A stretch of DNA of 64,000 bases, from positions 124,001-188,000 of the forward strand of contig CAVTCZ010000013.1 in NCBI GenBank assembly GCA_963733395.1, written 5' to 3'. Each line of letters opens with the position of its first letter. Positions within the stretch are counted from its first letter, which is position 1. This document shows, piece by piece, positions 55,019 to 64,000 of this stretch. Below the pieces are notes generated by a model. The model was given only the letters and a program-made list of their open reading frames with translations. It made no database searches and had not been told where the DNA came from. Both the position numbers and the translations under genes were made by a program. Source of the stretch: JADKAV01 sp963733395 (lineage in GTDB: Bacteria; Actinomycetota; Actinomycetes; S36-B12; UBA10799).

Positions 55019-55690
55019 GTGCACCTGTACCTCGTACGCCATGGCCAGAGCCACGTGAACCTCGGCGATCTGACCGTCGAGCACCGCGACGAACCGCTCA
55101 CCGAACTCGGTCGGGAGCAGGCCGCGCGGGCGGGTGTCTGGATCCGTGAGAACGTCCACGTCACCGACTTCTACGCCAGTTCAGTCGCCCGCACCGTGCA
55201 GACCGCCGAGATCATCGGCGCCGCGATCGACATGGCTCCGGTGTTCCGGGAGGGGCTGCGCGAGATCGGGACCTGCCGGGCCGACGGCAGCCCGATCCCC
55301 AGCGCGGAGTTCGAGCCGTTCACGCCGGAGTTGTGGGGAACGCTCGACCCGTACACGCCCGTCACGGCGACCGGGGAGAGTTGGATGCAGTTCCGCTCCC
55401 GGGTGGGGGCGTTCGTGGAGACGCTCGTGCCGGCGGCCCGCCGCAACCGCATGGGCGGTCCGATCGAGGAACCGTCGAACCCGCGCCGGATCCTGATCGT
55501 GGCCCATGCCGGGGTGATCGAAGCGGTCTTCGAGTACATCTTCGAGAAGGGCCCGTGGAGTGTCGTCGCCGTCGAGACCCACCACACCGGGATCACGCAT
55601 ATCGAACACCGGCCGCAGCCGAACCGCCCCGATTGGTGGCTGCACTACCACAACCTCACCCACCACCTGACCGACGCGATGCGCACCTGA
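55019..55690 (+). CDS. Histidine phosphatase family protein (phosphoglycerate mutase-like)
   Basis: A 223-residue cytosolic protein with the RHG motif in MHLYLVRHGQSHVN (phospho-accepting His8), the second-half His in ILIVAHAGVIEAVFEYIF (about 163), and the Glu region in FREGLREIG. The catalytic set is complete. Substrates range from sugar phosphates to proteins and cannot be predicted. It stands alone between the divergent EAL gene and the pilin leader; a link to the pilus is only positional. Confidence 0.88.
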   Translation: MHLYLVRHGQSHVNLGDLTVEHRDEPLTELGREQAARAGVWIRENVHVTDFYASSVARTVQTAEIIGAAIDMAPVFREGLREIGTCRADGSPIPSAEFEPFTPELWGTLDPYTPVTATGESWMQFRSRVGAFVETLVPAARRNRMGGPIEEPSNPRRILIVAHAGVIEAVFEYIFEKGPWSVVAVETHHTGITHIEHRPQPNRPDWWLHYHNLTHHLTDAMRT

Positions 55691-56141
55691 GCGTCCCCCG
55701 TTCGCCGGGTTGCTGTCGTCCGATCGGAGCAGTGCCCGTGATCGCCGGAATCAGTGCATCTGTCCAGATGCTCGGGGATCGCCACTGTTCCGTCGGAACG
55801 ATCCACCCCTCGCGGGTCGGTGCCGCAGGTCGGCACTGGATGGGCTGGCGTGGAACACCGGGCGCCACCGAAACACCTGCACCGCCGCGCCGGTTGCGGA
55901 CCGCTGCTGGAGGTTACGGCCAGTTGCGGTGATTGAGGCGCCTGTCATGCCGCAGCGGGGCCTCGGTCGGCAGTTGCTCGGAGGGCTGCCCATGTCACCC
56001 GATCGGGCTAATCGCGCCGGGTGTGCGTCCGAACGGGGGACAAGCGATCCTGCCGGATTGCACTTCCGCCCCCCGCTCATCCGATGCCTCCTACGTCATT
56101 GCAATTGGGACCGGTCGGTCCCGTTTTCGAAGGAGAACGAA
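55691..56141 (+). promoter_or_regulatory. Long structured leader before the pilin gene
   Basis: About 450 bases without a credible gene. It contains several hairpin-forming segments (for example CACCCG...CGGGTG at about 55995-56022 and GGCAG...CTGCC at about 55970-55990), a TTGCAC box near 56057, and at its end a terminator-like hairpin (56107-56127) directly before the pilin ribosome-binding site AAGGAG. No known riboswitch class is recognised. A long leader ending in a terminator suggests attenuation. Confidence 0.45.
56107..56127 (+). terminator. Hairpin plus T-run upstream of the pilin gene, candidate attenuator
   Basis: GGGACC-GGTC-GGTCCC (56107-56122) is a perfect six-pair hairpin, followed by GTTTT. 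The pilin ribosome-binding site starts only about four bases later, so premature termination here would set pilin expression. Confidence 0.55.
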
Positions 56142-56574
56142 ATGTTCGCACGCATCGCAGCGGCGCGGGAGAAGGAAGAGGGCTTCACCCTCATCGAGCT
56201 CCTCGTCGTGATCATCATCATCGGGATCCTGGCAGCCATCGCCATCCCCGTCTTCCTGAACCAGCGCGCAAAGGGCTGGGACAGTGCCGTCAAGGCCGAC
56301 CTGCGTAACGCGGCGACGGCTCAGGAGACGTGGCTGACGGACGCAGGCTGTACTCGACAACAGCGCCGTATCCGGCGGTCGACCTGCAGTCGCGTCGGCT
56401 TCAAGTACTCGACCGGCAGCAACTACGACCGGTACGCCGCGGTCGCGCCATCGCCGCGACGCCTTCACGCAACCAGGACTACTGCCTGAGGCCGCACATC
56501 CGCCTCTGGCACCGACTTCGAGCTACTCGAGCCCCGACGGCCTGGCTGAAGGCAGCCTGCGCCTGATCCCCTGA
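56142..56574 (+). CDS. pilA: Major type IV pilin, several frameshifts
   Basis: A type IVa pilin of about 140 residues: a leader MFARIAAAREKEEG, then FTLIELLVVIIIIGILAAIA with the G/F cleavage site for prepilin peptidase and Glu5. AAGGAG precedes the ATG. The pilin globular part is spread over frames: AQETWLTDAG, then YSTTAPYPAVDLQ, then VGFKYSTGSNYD, then TSASGTDF and SYSSPDGLAEGS. At least four single-base shifts occur (near 56345, 56391, 56460-56480 and 56520). As the pieces read like one pilin and no internal stop lies in them, error is likelier than decay. The exact C-terminus is uncertain. A terminator hairpin follows at 56587. Confidence 0.8.
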
Positions 56575-56586
56575 CCCCAGACAGCG

Positions 56587-56614
56587 AAGGACCCCGGCAC
56601 CCCGCCGGGGCCTT
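56587..56614 (+). terminator. GC-rich hairpin after the pilin gene
   Basis: AAGGACCCCGGC and GCCGGGGCCTT pair over 11 bases with one bulged A and a five-base loop. There is no T-run, as often in actinobacteria. It probably separates highly expressed pilin from the minor pilin genes. Confidence 0.6.
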
Positions 56615-56623
56615 CCACGTTCG

Positions 56624-58010
56624 GTGTCAAGGATCGCCGGGCCAACGGTCGATGCTCACAACGTGGAACTCCGGTCACGTGACTCCGGCTCGCGGCCACG
56701 ACGCCGCAGGCTGGCGGCCGAGCGGGACGACGGCTTCACGATGATCGAGTTGATCGTGTCCATGAGCATCCTGGCGCTCGTGGCATCTGCACTTCGCCTA
56801 CGGCCTCGAACTCGCCCTGGCCGTGACCCACGAGGACCGCGCCCGAGTTCAAGCGTCCAACCTGGCCGCCCGGGAGCTGGAGATCGCCCGGAACGAGTTC
56901 GGGTCATCCAAGACCGCGCCCACGACTCTGGCAGCCATCAGCCAGGTGCACGAATCCGCACCCGCTGCCCGGGGGGACCGCCGGACAGCCCCTGGATCTC
57001 GACGGCACGAAGTTCACGGTCGTGCGCACCGTCGAATGGCTGCCCGCCGGCACCGGCACCAGCCCGTGCGACGGCGGCTCTGCCGTCACGTACCCCTCGC
57101 TCGGGGTCAATGTGCGAGTGTCCTGGCAGCGCAACGGCAACACCCGCGACGTCGAGTCCAACACCGTCCTCACGCCGCCGAAGGGGACCCTGGCCACGAT
57201 CCAGGGTTTCATCGCGGCGAAGGTCCTCGGGGCCGACGGCACCGGGGTGTCCGGATTGCCCGTGGACATCACGGGACCCGGGGGAGCTCAGACCCGAGTG
57301 ACCGCCGGTGACGGGTGTGCCGTGTTCGCGTTGTCGACCGTGGGCAACTACACCGTCACCCTCGACGAGCCGGGATATGTCAGTTTCGACGGCCAGCCGA
57401 CGACCTCCAAGCCGGCCACGGTCGCGGCCGGGTCGATCCAGGTCGTCCCCTTCAGCTACGACGCGGCGGCCACTCTGAATCTCGAGTACGTGGTGAGCGA
57501 CGACCCCGCCGACGAGTACGCCTGGCCGTCCCGGATCCGTCGGTCATCCTGTTCAATCCCGGCCTGCCGACGATGGGCAAGAAGACGATCAACAGCGGCA
57601 CCGTCACGGTGACGGGACTGTGGCCGTTCCCCGACGGCTACTCGGTCTGGGCCGGCACCTGCACGGTCAACGATCCCGCCACCACCGGAGGTACCCGACC
57701 CGACCCGGTGAAGCCCGACCCGGGCCAGACGCTCACGGCCGAAGTCGTCCTCAAGCCGGTCAAGTTGACCTTCCTCGACGACGACGGGCAGCCCGTGGCC
57801 AACGAGGATGTCGTGGCCACCATGGACAACGACACGGGCTGCAACGAGACGCAGTTCGCCCTGGGCACGACCGATGCGCAGGGTGTCGTACGGCCTCGCT
57901 GCCGTACGGCGAGTGGACGGCGACAGCGGACGGGTACACCCTCGCGGTCGAGCATGCCCGCGGACGGATCTGTCACCTACCCGCTGGACCTCCCGCTGGG
58001 GGGTGGCTGA
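56624..58010 (+). CDS. PilV-like minor pilin with Cna-B-like beta domains, many frameshifts
   Basis: A prepilin N-terminus (LAAERDDGFTMIELIVSMSI, cut after G) opens a protein of about 455 residues scattered over three frames. Readable pieces in order: AYGLELALAVTHEDRARVQA, LDGTKFTVVRTVEWLPAGTG, KGTLATIQGFIAAKVLGADG, PVDITGPGGAQTRVTAGDG, DPSVILFNPGLPTMGKKTIN and VKLTFLDDDGQPVANEDVVA. The last ones resemble two SpaA/Cna-B-like (carboxypeptidase-regulatory-like) beta domains (about 185-270 and 330-420), seen in adhesin-like pilus tips. Shifts lie near 56785, 56960-57000, 57530, 57895 and 57950. The start is GTG 56624 or GTG 56663. The stop overlaps the next ATG. Confidence 0.7.
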
Positions 58011-58729
58011 TGCATGGCCGCTTCGCCGATCCCACGACGACCGTGGGGTGACCCTCATCGAGATGCTGGTCGTGGTCGGCATCCTCGGCACGGTGCTGGC
58101 GATCGTGACCGAGGGGCTCATCGTCGCGCAGCGGACCATGACCGACAACGCCAGTCGTCTCAGCGGGGTGTCCCAGACGAACGTCGCGGTCGAGGGTATG
58201 ACCCGGGTCCTGCGCACAGCGATCCTGCCCTCCCAGGTGCAAGCCACCTGCTCCGGATGCGACGTGGCTGCCTTCATCGCCGGGGACGACCGTAGCGTGC
58301 AGTTCTACGCGAACGTCGACAACGACGGCATCCTGCCGGCATCCGGCACCACCGACCTGGGACCACGGCGGGTGACGTACACCGTCAGCAATGCCGGGGT
58401 GCCTCAGCGAGACCGTCCAGAAGCCCAACGTGCATGCCGTGACCGACTTCAACTTCCAGTACTGCAATCCGGGTCCGGGATGTCCGGTGCGCAACCGGGT
58501 GCTGGCGCGCGATCGTGCTGCCCGGCGCGGTCTTCACCTACTACGACCGGACCGGAGCCGTCATCGCGCCGCCGCTGCAGAGTCGCGACCTCGAAGCTGA
58601 AAGTCCGTGGACAGCATCGACCTTGTCGTCAAGGTGCAACCGTCGAGTCGAGTGGACTCCTCCACCGTGACCGCGCGGGTGACCCTGCCGAACGCCGACT
58701 CCCTCATCCAACCCACGCCGACGCCCTGA
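58010..58729 (+). CDS. PilW-like minor pilin, several frameshifts
   Basis: About 239 residues. ATG 58010 overlaps the PilV-like stop; adding one C to the CCC run near 58035 gives MHGRFADPHDDRGVTLIEML, a prepilin leader with G/V cleavage and the Glu5. Following pieces: VQATCSGCDVAAFIAGDDRS, VTYTVSNAGV, then LSETVQKPNVHAVTDFNFQY (one extra C near 58402), AIVLPGAVFTYYDRTGAVIA, and KSVDSIDLVVKVQPSSRVDS to the stop at 58727. At least four shifts. Minor pilins of this kind prime pilus assembly. Confidence 0.7.
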
Positions 58730-58739
58730 GGAGGTGATC

Positions 58740-60875
58740 ATGATGAAGCCCGAGAGCTACCGTCACACAGGATCGTGGAGCCGCCATGATCATGGTGCTG
58801 GGGATGATGTCCATCATGAGCGTGGTCGTGGCCGCGGCCCTGAGTTACGCCGTCACGTGGCTCCGCAGGTCAGCCGGGACGAGAACTGGCAGGCGGCGCT
58901 GGCCGCGGCGCAGGCGGGTGTCGACGACTACCTGGCCAAACTCAACCGGACCGACGCCTACGCGCAGTCACCGTGGATTGCAGCAACGTCGCCCTCAAGG
59001 GGCCGAAGGCCGAGACGAACTCGTGCGGGTGGAACAGCGGGACCGCTGCCGGCTGGGTCAATGTCCAGGCCGGGAACCCGTTCGGCGGGCAAGTTCCACT
59101 ACGACGTGAACACCGCCAACTTCTGGAAGGACGGTTCGGTCTGGGTCGAGTCCACCGGCAAGGTGCGCGGGGTGTCTCGCGCACGATCCAGGTCCGTGTG
59201 GCGCGCGGCGGTTCGACCGACTTCCTGTACTACACCGACTTCGAGGACGCGGATCCGCAGAACCTGGTCGCGTATCCACCCGGGGGATCCAAGTCGCTGG
59301 CCACCGGTGGCGCGAAGTACGACGTGTGCGGCAAGAGCGGTCCCACGTTGGCACCTACTGGTGGCAGGGCGGCACTCGTGTCAACAGCGGCTACTGCCAG
59401 GAGATCCAGTTCGCGGGCAACGACGTTCTCGACGGCGACGTGCACTTCAACGACTCGCCCGCTGATGAGCAGTTCCGGCGGCACGCGGCCGCGCTTCCTC
59501 AAGGGGTACGAGGTCGCGGACCCCAACTGCACCGAGGCAGCCGGCAGGCCGGACGCCAGCGGTGTGGGCACCAACGCCGGTGACGGCAAGTGCTGGCGCG
59601 AGCACGTCGAGCGTCAACCCGTATGTCGGCACCGCCGGTGCCCGTCCGGCGCTGACGTCTGTACCTGCCCGACAACTCCGACAAGTTCGTCACCTACCCC
59701 GGCTGCAACTACTACGGCGACACCCGGATCCGGTTCAACAGCAACGGCACGATGACGGTGTGGAACACGACCAGCGCCGGCAAGACCCTGAAGGGCCCGG
59801 GATCGCCCGCCGGCCTCAACTGCGGCAACGCAGCGCAGTTCATCCCGGCCTCCGGACAGAAGTACCCCGCGACGGGTCAGACGGTGCCGGTCACCGACGA
59901 CCTGGTGATCTACGTGCAGGCCGCCACCGGCGGCTCGGCGACGTGCGTGCCCGGTCAGGTCGTCAACGGCACGACCTCGGGCAGCACCGCCGAACGACCA
60001 GATCCCGACCGGCACGGGCAGCACCTTCCAGGGTGTGACCGACATCAGCTACTACAACCCGGCGACCACCACGTTCACGACCACGAAGAAGTGGAAGCGG
60101 GTCAGCGGCACCTGGGTGCTGGACACGACGTACGTGCCGAACCCGCAGACCAGGCGACCGAGGTGCCCAGCGGCGACACCCACCCGGTGACCTTCGACTG
60201 CGGGCTCGGGAACGTCTATGTCGAGGGAGTCGTGAAGGGCCGGGTCACCATCGCCGCGCAGAACAACGTCATCGTCACCGGTGACCTGTCGATCAACAGC
60301 ACGACCAAGGGAAACTCCGCGATCGGCCCGGACATGGTGGGCCTGGTCGCGGCGAACTCCGTGGTCGTCTACCACCCGGTGTCCCGCGTCCAGCAGTTCG
60401 ACCACGAGGCGCTCGCCAGCCCGCGTGCAAGAGCCCTACGAACCTGAGCATGACCTGCCCGACGCACGAGCACCGCCAGCATCTCCAGTCCGGGCAACAG
60501 CGGATCGAACAGCAACACGATCACCGTGCACGTGGACCACCACGAAGACCTACGGGAGCACGTACACGAACATCAGTTACCCCGGTCTGACCAACTCCAG
60601 TGGCACCCGTTGGATCTACGCCTCCATCCAGACCCTCGCCCGCAGTTTCTGGGTGCAGAACTACAACCAGGGTGCTGATCTCGGGACCCTGTCGGTGCGC
60701 GGATCGATCGCCCAGAAGTGGCGTGGTGCGGTGGGTACCTCCGGCGGCACGGGATTCGACGAAGGACTACTCCTACGACACCCGCCTGCAGTTCGCGTCA
60801 CCGCCGTACTTCCCGCAGTGGACCAACGCCGCCTGGGGTGCCAAGGTCACCGGCGAACTGTCCGCCCGCTACTGA
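58740..60875 (+). CDS. PilX-like large pilus assembly protein, heavily frameshifted
   Basis: GAGGAGGT precedes ATG 58740. The N-terminus reads MMKPESYRHTG, then AAMIMVLGMMSIMSVVVAAA (one membrane helix, PilX type without a classical cleavage site). Coherent pieces then run for about 700 residues over three frames: VSRDENWQAALAAAQAGVDD, FHYDVNTANFWKDGSVWVES, TDFLYYTDFEDADPQNLVAY, YCQEIQFAGNDVLDGDVHFN, NVYVEGVVKGRVTIAAQNNV and TNISYPGLTNSSGTRWIYAS. The last piece ends at LSARY, stop 60873. About a dozen shifts are needed, with no true internal stop. The NVYVEGVVKGRVTIAAQNNV part resembles the beta-solenoid C-terminus of actinobacterial PilX-like proteins. It is probably an unusually large tip or minor pilin. 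Confidence 0.65.
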
Positions 60876-60912
60876 TGTCCACAGGCTCCCGGACGCCGGA
60901 GCCCGGCGCCAC

Positions 60913-60918
60913 TAGGCT
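60913..60918 (+). promoter_or_regulatory. Probable -10 box of pilD
   Basis: TAGGCT ends six bases before GTG 60925 with no ribosome-binding site, suggesting a leaderless transcript for the prepilin peptidase and the following genes. Confidence 0.45.
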
Positions 60919-60924
60919 GCTCCC

Positions 60925-61694
60925 GTGGTGCTGATCGCCGGGGTTCTCGGCCTGCTCATCGGCTCGTTCCTCAACGTCGTGGTGTGGCGACTGCCGCGCG
61001 GGGAGTCCCTGTCGCACCCCGGCTCGCACTGCCCGGTCTGCGACCATCCGATCCGCCCGTACGACAACATCCCGGTCGTCTCCTGGTTGGTGCTGCGGGG
61101 GCACTGCCGCGACTGCGGAGCCCGGATCTCGGCGCGCTACCCGCTGGTGGAACTGCTGACCGGCGTCGTCTTCGCGCTCACTGCCGCATGGATCGGCTGG
61201 TCGGTTCTGCTGCCGTTCGCGCTGTGGTTCATGGCCGCGTGCATCGCCATGGTCCTGATCGACGTGGAGCACCACCGGCTGCCCAACAGTCTGACTCTGT
61301 CGACGTACCTCGTCGTGGTCGCCGGCTTCGCCGTCACCGCCGGGGTGGAGTCCCAGTGGAGCGACTTCGGCCGCGCGATCGCGGGCGGTCTGGCACTGGC
61401 GGCGGTGTACGCCGCTGCTGGCCCTGGTGTACCCGCGGGGGATGGGGTGGGGAGACGTCAAACTCGCCCTGTCGCTCGGGCACGGTCCTGGCGTGGACCG
61501 GCTGGGGGGCGCTGGTGGTGGGGGGGTTCGGGGCGTTCGTGCTGGGGGCGGTCTGGGGGCTCGGGGCCATCGTGGCGGGCCGTGCCGGACGCAAGAGTGC
61601 GTTGCCGTTCGGCCCGTTCATGATCGTCGCCGCCATCCTGGGTGTGCTCTGGGGTCCTGCAATCGCCCAGTGGTACACCGATCTGCTCATCTGA
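60925..61694 (+). CDS. pilD: Prepilin peptidase (A24), two one-base frameshifts
   Basis: A membrane aspartic protease that cleaves and N-methylates prepilins. GSFLNVVVWRLPRGESLSHP, the zinc cysteines CPVC and CRDC (about residues 33-70), first catalytic Asp in MVLIDVEHHRLPN, second in MGWGDVKLALSLG, then ALVVGGFGAFVLGAVWG and a C-terminal TM. Frames: 60925 to about 61412, a second frame to about 61475, a third to the stop. One extra base at each break (GCCGCTGCTGG and CTCGGGCACGG) explains both; the repaired length is 255 residues. GTG 60925 follows a TAGGCT box. The methylase-domain tetracysteine is complete. Confidence 0.9.
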
Positions 61695-61762
61695 ACGGGT
61701 TTCGGGCTCAACAAATCCTCACTTTCGACCGATGCCAGGGGTAACGCGCATTGGAGGTCGCC

Positions 61763-62806
61763 GTGGCCAGGTCGAGCGTCGCCGTGGAGGTGGGGTCCTC
61801 CGCCGTGCGCCTCGCGGGCGTTTCCCGCTCCCGCTCGGGCGCGGTGCTACAGCAACTGGGACAGGCCCCGATCAGCCCGGGCGTGGTCGTGGACGGCGAC
61901 GTCGTGGACGTCGCAGCCCTCTCAGAGGCGGTCCGGCACCTGGTGAAGGCGGGCAAGCCCGCGAGCAAGGACGTGCACCTGGGTCTGGTCAGCCAGCGGA
62001 TGGTCGCCCGCCAGGTGGACCTGCCATGGGTGCCGGCCAAGGAGTTCAAGCAGGCACTGCCACTGCTTGCTGCAGACTGCCTACCGATGCCGGTGCAGGA
62101 CTGTGTGCTCGACTTCCTGGCCTACGAAGAGGTCATCGAGGAGGACGGGGCCCGCATGATCCGCGGCCTGCTCGTGGCGGCCGGCGAGGAAGGGATCCAG
62201 GAGACCGTTGACGCTGTGGAATCCGGCGGCCTGCGGGTGGCCTCGGTGACGCTGACGCCGCTGGCCACGCTGGGTGCCGTGGCCGACCCCTTGGCGGCGG
62301 CACCCGAGGCCCTGCTGGACGTGGGCTATGCGATGACCAGCGTGACGATCCAGGAGCACGGACAACCGCGCTTCGTGCGCATCCTCAGCCGCGGCGGCCA
62401 CGACATCACCGCCTCTTTGGCCGATCAGCTGGGCATCAGCGAGCAGGACGCTGAGCAGTGGAAGTGCGGATTGCCGGCGATGTGGGCGACCATGAGTGCC
62501 ACCGATCGGGCGGCCACTGAGGCCGCCATTCGCAGCGCCGTGGCAGATCTGGTGACGGACATCCGGACCTCCATCGACTTCTACAAGACCAGCGAGGGGA
62601 TGCGCATCGGTCGGGCGTACCTCGTGGGCGGTGGCGGTGCCACACTCGGGCTCTTGCCCATCCTCGCGTCGGTCCTGCGGGTCCCGGTGACAGCTGGTAG
62701 CGCCCACCTGGTCCGGCCCGGCAAGTCGCTGTCACCCGAAGGGCTCGCACTGTCCGCCACCCCTGCCGCCACCGCCGCGGTGGGCCTGGCCCTGGGGGCG
62801 GCATGA
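61763..62806 (+). CDS. pilM: Pilus assembly protein PilM
   Basis: A 347-residue, actin-like cytosolic protein of the pilus alignment complex that binds the N-terminus of PilN. Actin-fold motifs: VAVEVGSSAVRLAGV (phosphate 1), EALLDVGYAMTSVTI (phosphate 2, about 194), and YLVGGGGATLGLLPILA (adenosine, about 290). GGAGG five bases before GTG 61763 fixes the start (a TTG at 61751 is less likely). It overlaps pilN by four bases, giving the standard pilM-N-O operon. No frameshift here. Confidence 0.92.
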   Translation: MARSSVAVEVGSSAVRLAGVSRSRSGAVLQQLGQAPISPGVVVDGDVVDVAALSEAVRHLVKAGKPASKDVHLGLVSQRMVARQVDLPWVPAKEFKQALPLLAADCLPMPVQDCVLDFLAYEEVIEEDGARMIRGLLVAAGEEGIQETVDAVESGGLRVASVTLTPLATLGAVADPLAAAPEALLDVGYAMTSVTIQEHGQPRFVRILSRGGHDITASLADQLGISEQDAEQWKCGLPAMWATMSATDRAATEAAIRSAVADLVTDIRTSIDFYKTSEGMRIGRAYLVGGGGATLGLLPILASVLRVPVTAGSAHLVRPGKSLSPEGLALSATPAATAAVGLALGAA

Positions 62807-63564
62807 CCACGTCGTACAACAGCCCGCCACCCACCGGTAACGAGGAGGAACCCCGGCCGAGCGGGCAGGAGCCGCTGGTCCAGGTGGCCGCTCCGCGAGA
62901 CAGCCTCGACGCACTTCTGCGTCGCGACGACTTCCCGGTCCCGGATCTCATCCCACCGTCCATCCTGGTGCGGCGCGCGGTCCGCAAGGCCAAGCGCATG
63001 GTTGCGATCGCGATGATCGGGGTCCTGTCCGTGCTCGCGCTGCTGTTCGTCGTGGGCAGGATCCAGTTGGCCTCCGCGACCGCCGAACTGGCCACGGCCG
63101 AGCAGCGGCTGCGGAACGCGGAGGCCGAGAAGGCCAAGTACAGCGAGGTGCCGGCTGTGTACGCGGCGGTGGACGCTGCCCGCGCCGAACTGTCCCAGGC
63201 CATGGGCAACGAGGTGCAGGTGGCCCGGCTGGTGTCCCAGCTCGCTGCGATCCTGCCCCCGGATGTGGCCCTGACGCAGGTGTCGATGACGATCGGCGAG
63301 TCCGACAAGAGCGGCACGGGTACTGCGGCCAGCACCACGCAGACAACCGAACCGCTTGTCGGGACGGTGACCTTCTCCGGCGAGGCGCGCAGTTTCAACG
63401 ATGTGTCCGCCTGGATCGACACCCTGCGCAACAACCCCGACTACGAGAACGTCATTCTCACCGATGTCTCCCGCGACACCACGGCTGACGTGTACGTGTT
63501 CACCAACACCGCCGAACTGACCGACCAGGCGCTGTCCGGCCGATTCGTCGAGGGGGACCAATGA
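62803..63564 (+). CDS. pilN: Pilus assembly protein PilN
   Basis: A 253-residue inner-membrane protein. A long cytosolic N-terminus (about 65 residues, Pro-rich first) is followed by one membrane helix (about residues 67-87), a coiled coil (TAELATAEQRLRNAEAEKAK) and a PilN periplasmic domain with FSGEARSFNDVSAWIDTLRN near the end. It pairs with PilO around the pilus channel. The overlaps with pilM and pilO (ATGA each) show an operon. Confidence 0.88.
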   Translation: MTTSYNSPPPTGNEEEPRPSGQEPLVQVAAPRDSLDALLRRDDFPVPDLIPPSILVRRAVRKAKRMVAIAMIGVLSVLALLFVVGRIQLASATAELATAEQRLRNAEAEKAKYSEVPAVYAAVDAARAELSQAMGNEVQVARLVSQLAAILPPDVALTQVSMTIGESDKSGTGTAASTTQTTEPLVGTVTFSGEARSFNDVSAWIDTLRNNPDYENVILTDVSRDTTADVYVFTNTAELTDQALSGRFVEGDQ

Positions 63565-64000
63565 AGAACAACCCCCGCTTCTGGCAGGTAGGTGGTCTGC
63601 TGGCGGTTCTGATCGTGGGCTACGTGGGCTGGATGCTCGTGGTCAGCCCGGTGTTCAGCGCGGTGGCGCAGACCCGCGAGGAGACCGAGGCCACGGACAA
63701 GCAGACCGAGACCGTCATGTTCCAGACGCGGCAACTCGCCGAACAGGCCAAGGATCTGCAGGAGCAGATCGATGCCCTGCTGCGCATCCGCGCGAAGATC
63801 CCCAAGGACGTGAACGTCCCGAAGCTCATGCGCACGATCCAAGCCGAGGCGCGGATGGAGGGCGTGGAACTCGACTCCCTCACGCCCGGGCAGATCACCC
63901 TGTTCCAGGTCGAGGTCACGCCGACGCCGACCAGCACCTCCGAGGCGGCGCCGGACCCAACCCCGAGCAGCAAACCGCAGCCGGTTCCGACCCCGACCAA
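63561..64000 (+). CDS. pilO: Pilus assembly protein PilO, 3' end outside window
   Basis: 146 residues are visible up to the window edge. MKNNPRFWQVGG then a membrane helix (LLAVLIVGYVGWMLVVSPVF), a coiled coil (about 40-80: TREETEATDKQTETVMFQTR and onward), then a region with IPKDVNVPKLMRTIQAEARM typical of PilO. A Thr/Pro/Ser-rich linker is reached at the end. ATG overlaps the pilN stop. The rest of the domain lies beyond 64000. Confidence 0.85.
   Translation, partial: MKNNPRFWQVGGLLAVLIVGYVGWMLVVSPVFSAVAQTREETEATDKQTETVMFQTRQLAEQAKDLQEQIDALLRIRAKIPKDVNVPKLMRTIQAEARMEGVELDSLTPGQITLFQVEVTPTPTSTSEAAPDPTPSSKPQPVPTPT

Noticed and set aside
55691..56141. Known cyclic-di-GMP or ydaO-type riboswitch in the pilin leader
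   Set aside because: I looked for the conserved core stretches of these classes and did not find them. Only an unassigned structured leader with a terminator hairpin is supported.

Overview
The window is GC-rich, almost wholly coding DNA from an actinomycete. The evidence is gene order and gene content. Bases 1-7322 keep the order DUF881 / small basic protein / DUF881 / gcvH / FHA protein / MerR (FtsR type) / DUF151 nuclease / MerR (ResR type) / gcvP, as in Mycobacterium tuberculosis Rv1823-Rv1832. Bases 11850-45494 keep a second classic actinobacterial block in the order of Rv2614c down to Rv2552c. The phosphatidylinositol-mannoside genes (pgsA, patA, pimA), the wax ester/TAG synthase and many leaderless genes with a TANNNT box 6-7 bases before the start codon fit the same group. 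The order or genus cannot be resolved from the sequence.

Layout. 1-7322: envelope/division-linked small membrane proteins, glycine cleavage P and H proteins and their embedded regulators. 7341-11696: a junction of lineage-variable genes (NhaP-type antiporter, HAD phosphatase-like protein, hotdog thioesterase, secreted protein, dead DUF222/HNH gene). 11850-20799: thrS, HIT protein, an odd EF-G-like protein on the other strand, PI/PIM synthesis, pyridoxal phosphate synthase (pdxS/pdxT), yebC. 20811-22641: repeat cluster, then a wax ester synthase with a lysine-rich tail. 22725-30354: ruvCAB, yajC-secD-secF, relA. 30434-45494: repeat cluster, DUF349 protein, cyclophilin, metallo-beta-lactamase fold protein, hisS, aspS, rarA, metallophosphoesterase, alaS, ruvX, mltG, aroE.

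45545-64000 is the most interesting part: a type IV pilus locus. It runs from a Roadblock/LC7 protein with an acidic repeat tail and a DUF4388 protein through pilB, pilT and pilC. It then passes a non-coding stretch with strong structure, a PAS-GGDEF-EAL protein and a histidine phosphatase. It resumes with a major pilin, three large minor pilins (PilV/PilW/PilX-like), prepilin peptidase, pilM, pilN and the start of pilO. PilB carries an MshEN-type cyclic-di-GMP-binding N-terminus and the EAL domain has its catalytic residues, so pilus extension is probably governed by cyclic di-GMP.

The sequence contains many single-base frameshifts inside otherwise coherent genes: a secreted protein, the wax ester synthase, secF, ruvX, the DUF4388 gene, pilT, pilC, pilD and, very densely, the pilin genes at 56.1-60.9 kb. 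Most are single extra bases and they also hit normally conserved genes. I read them mainly as residual sequencing errors, and the affected genes are annotated as whole units with the break points given.
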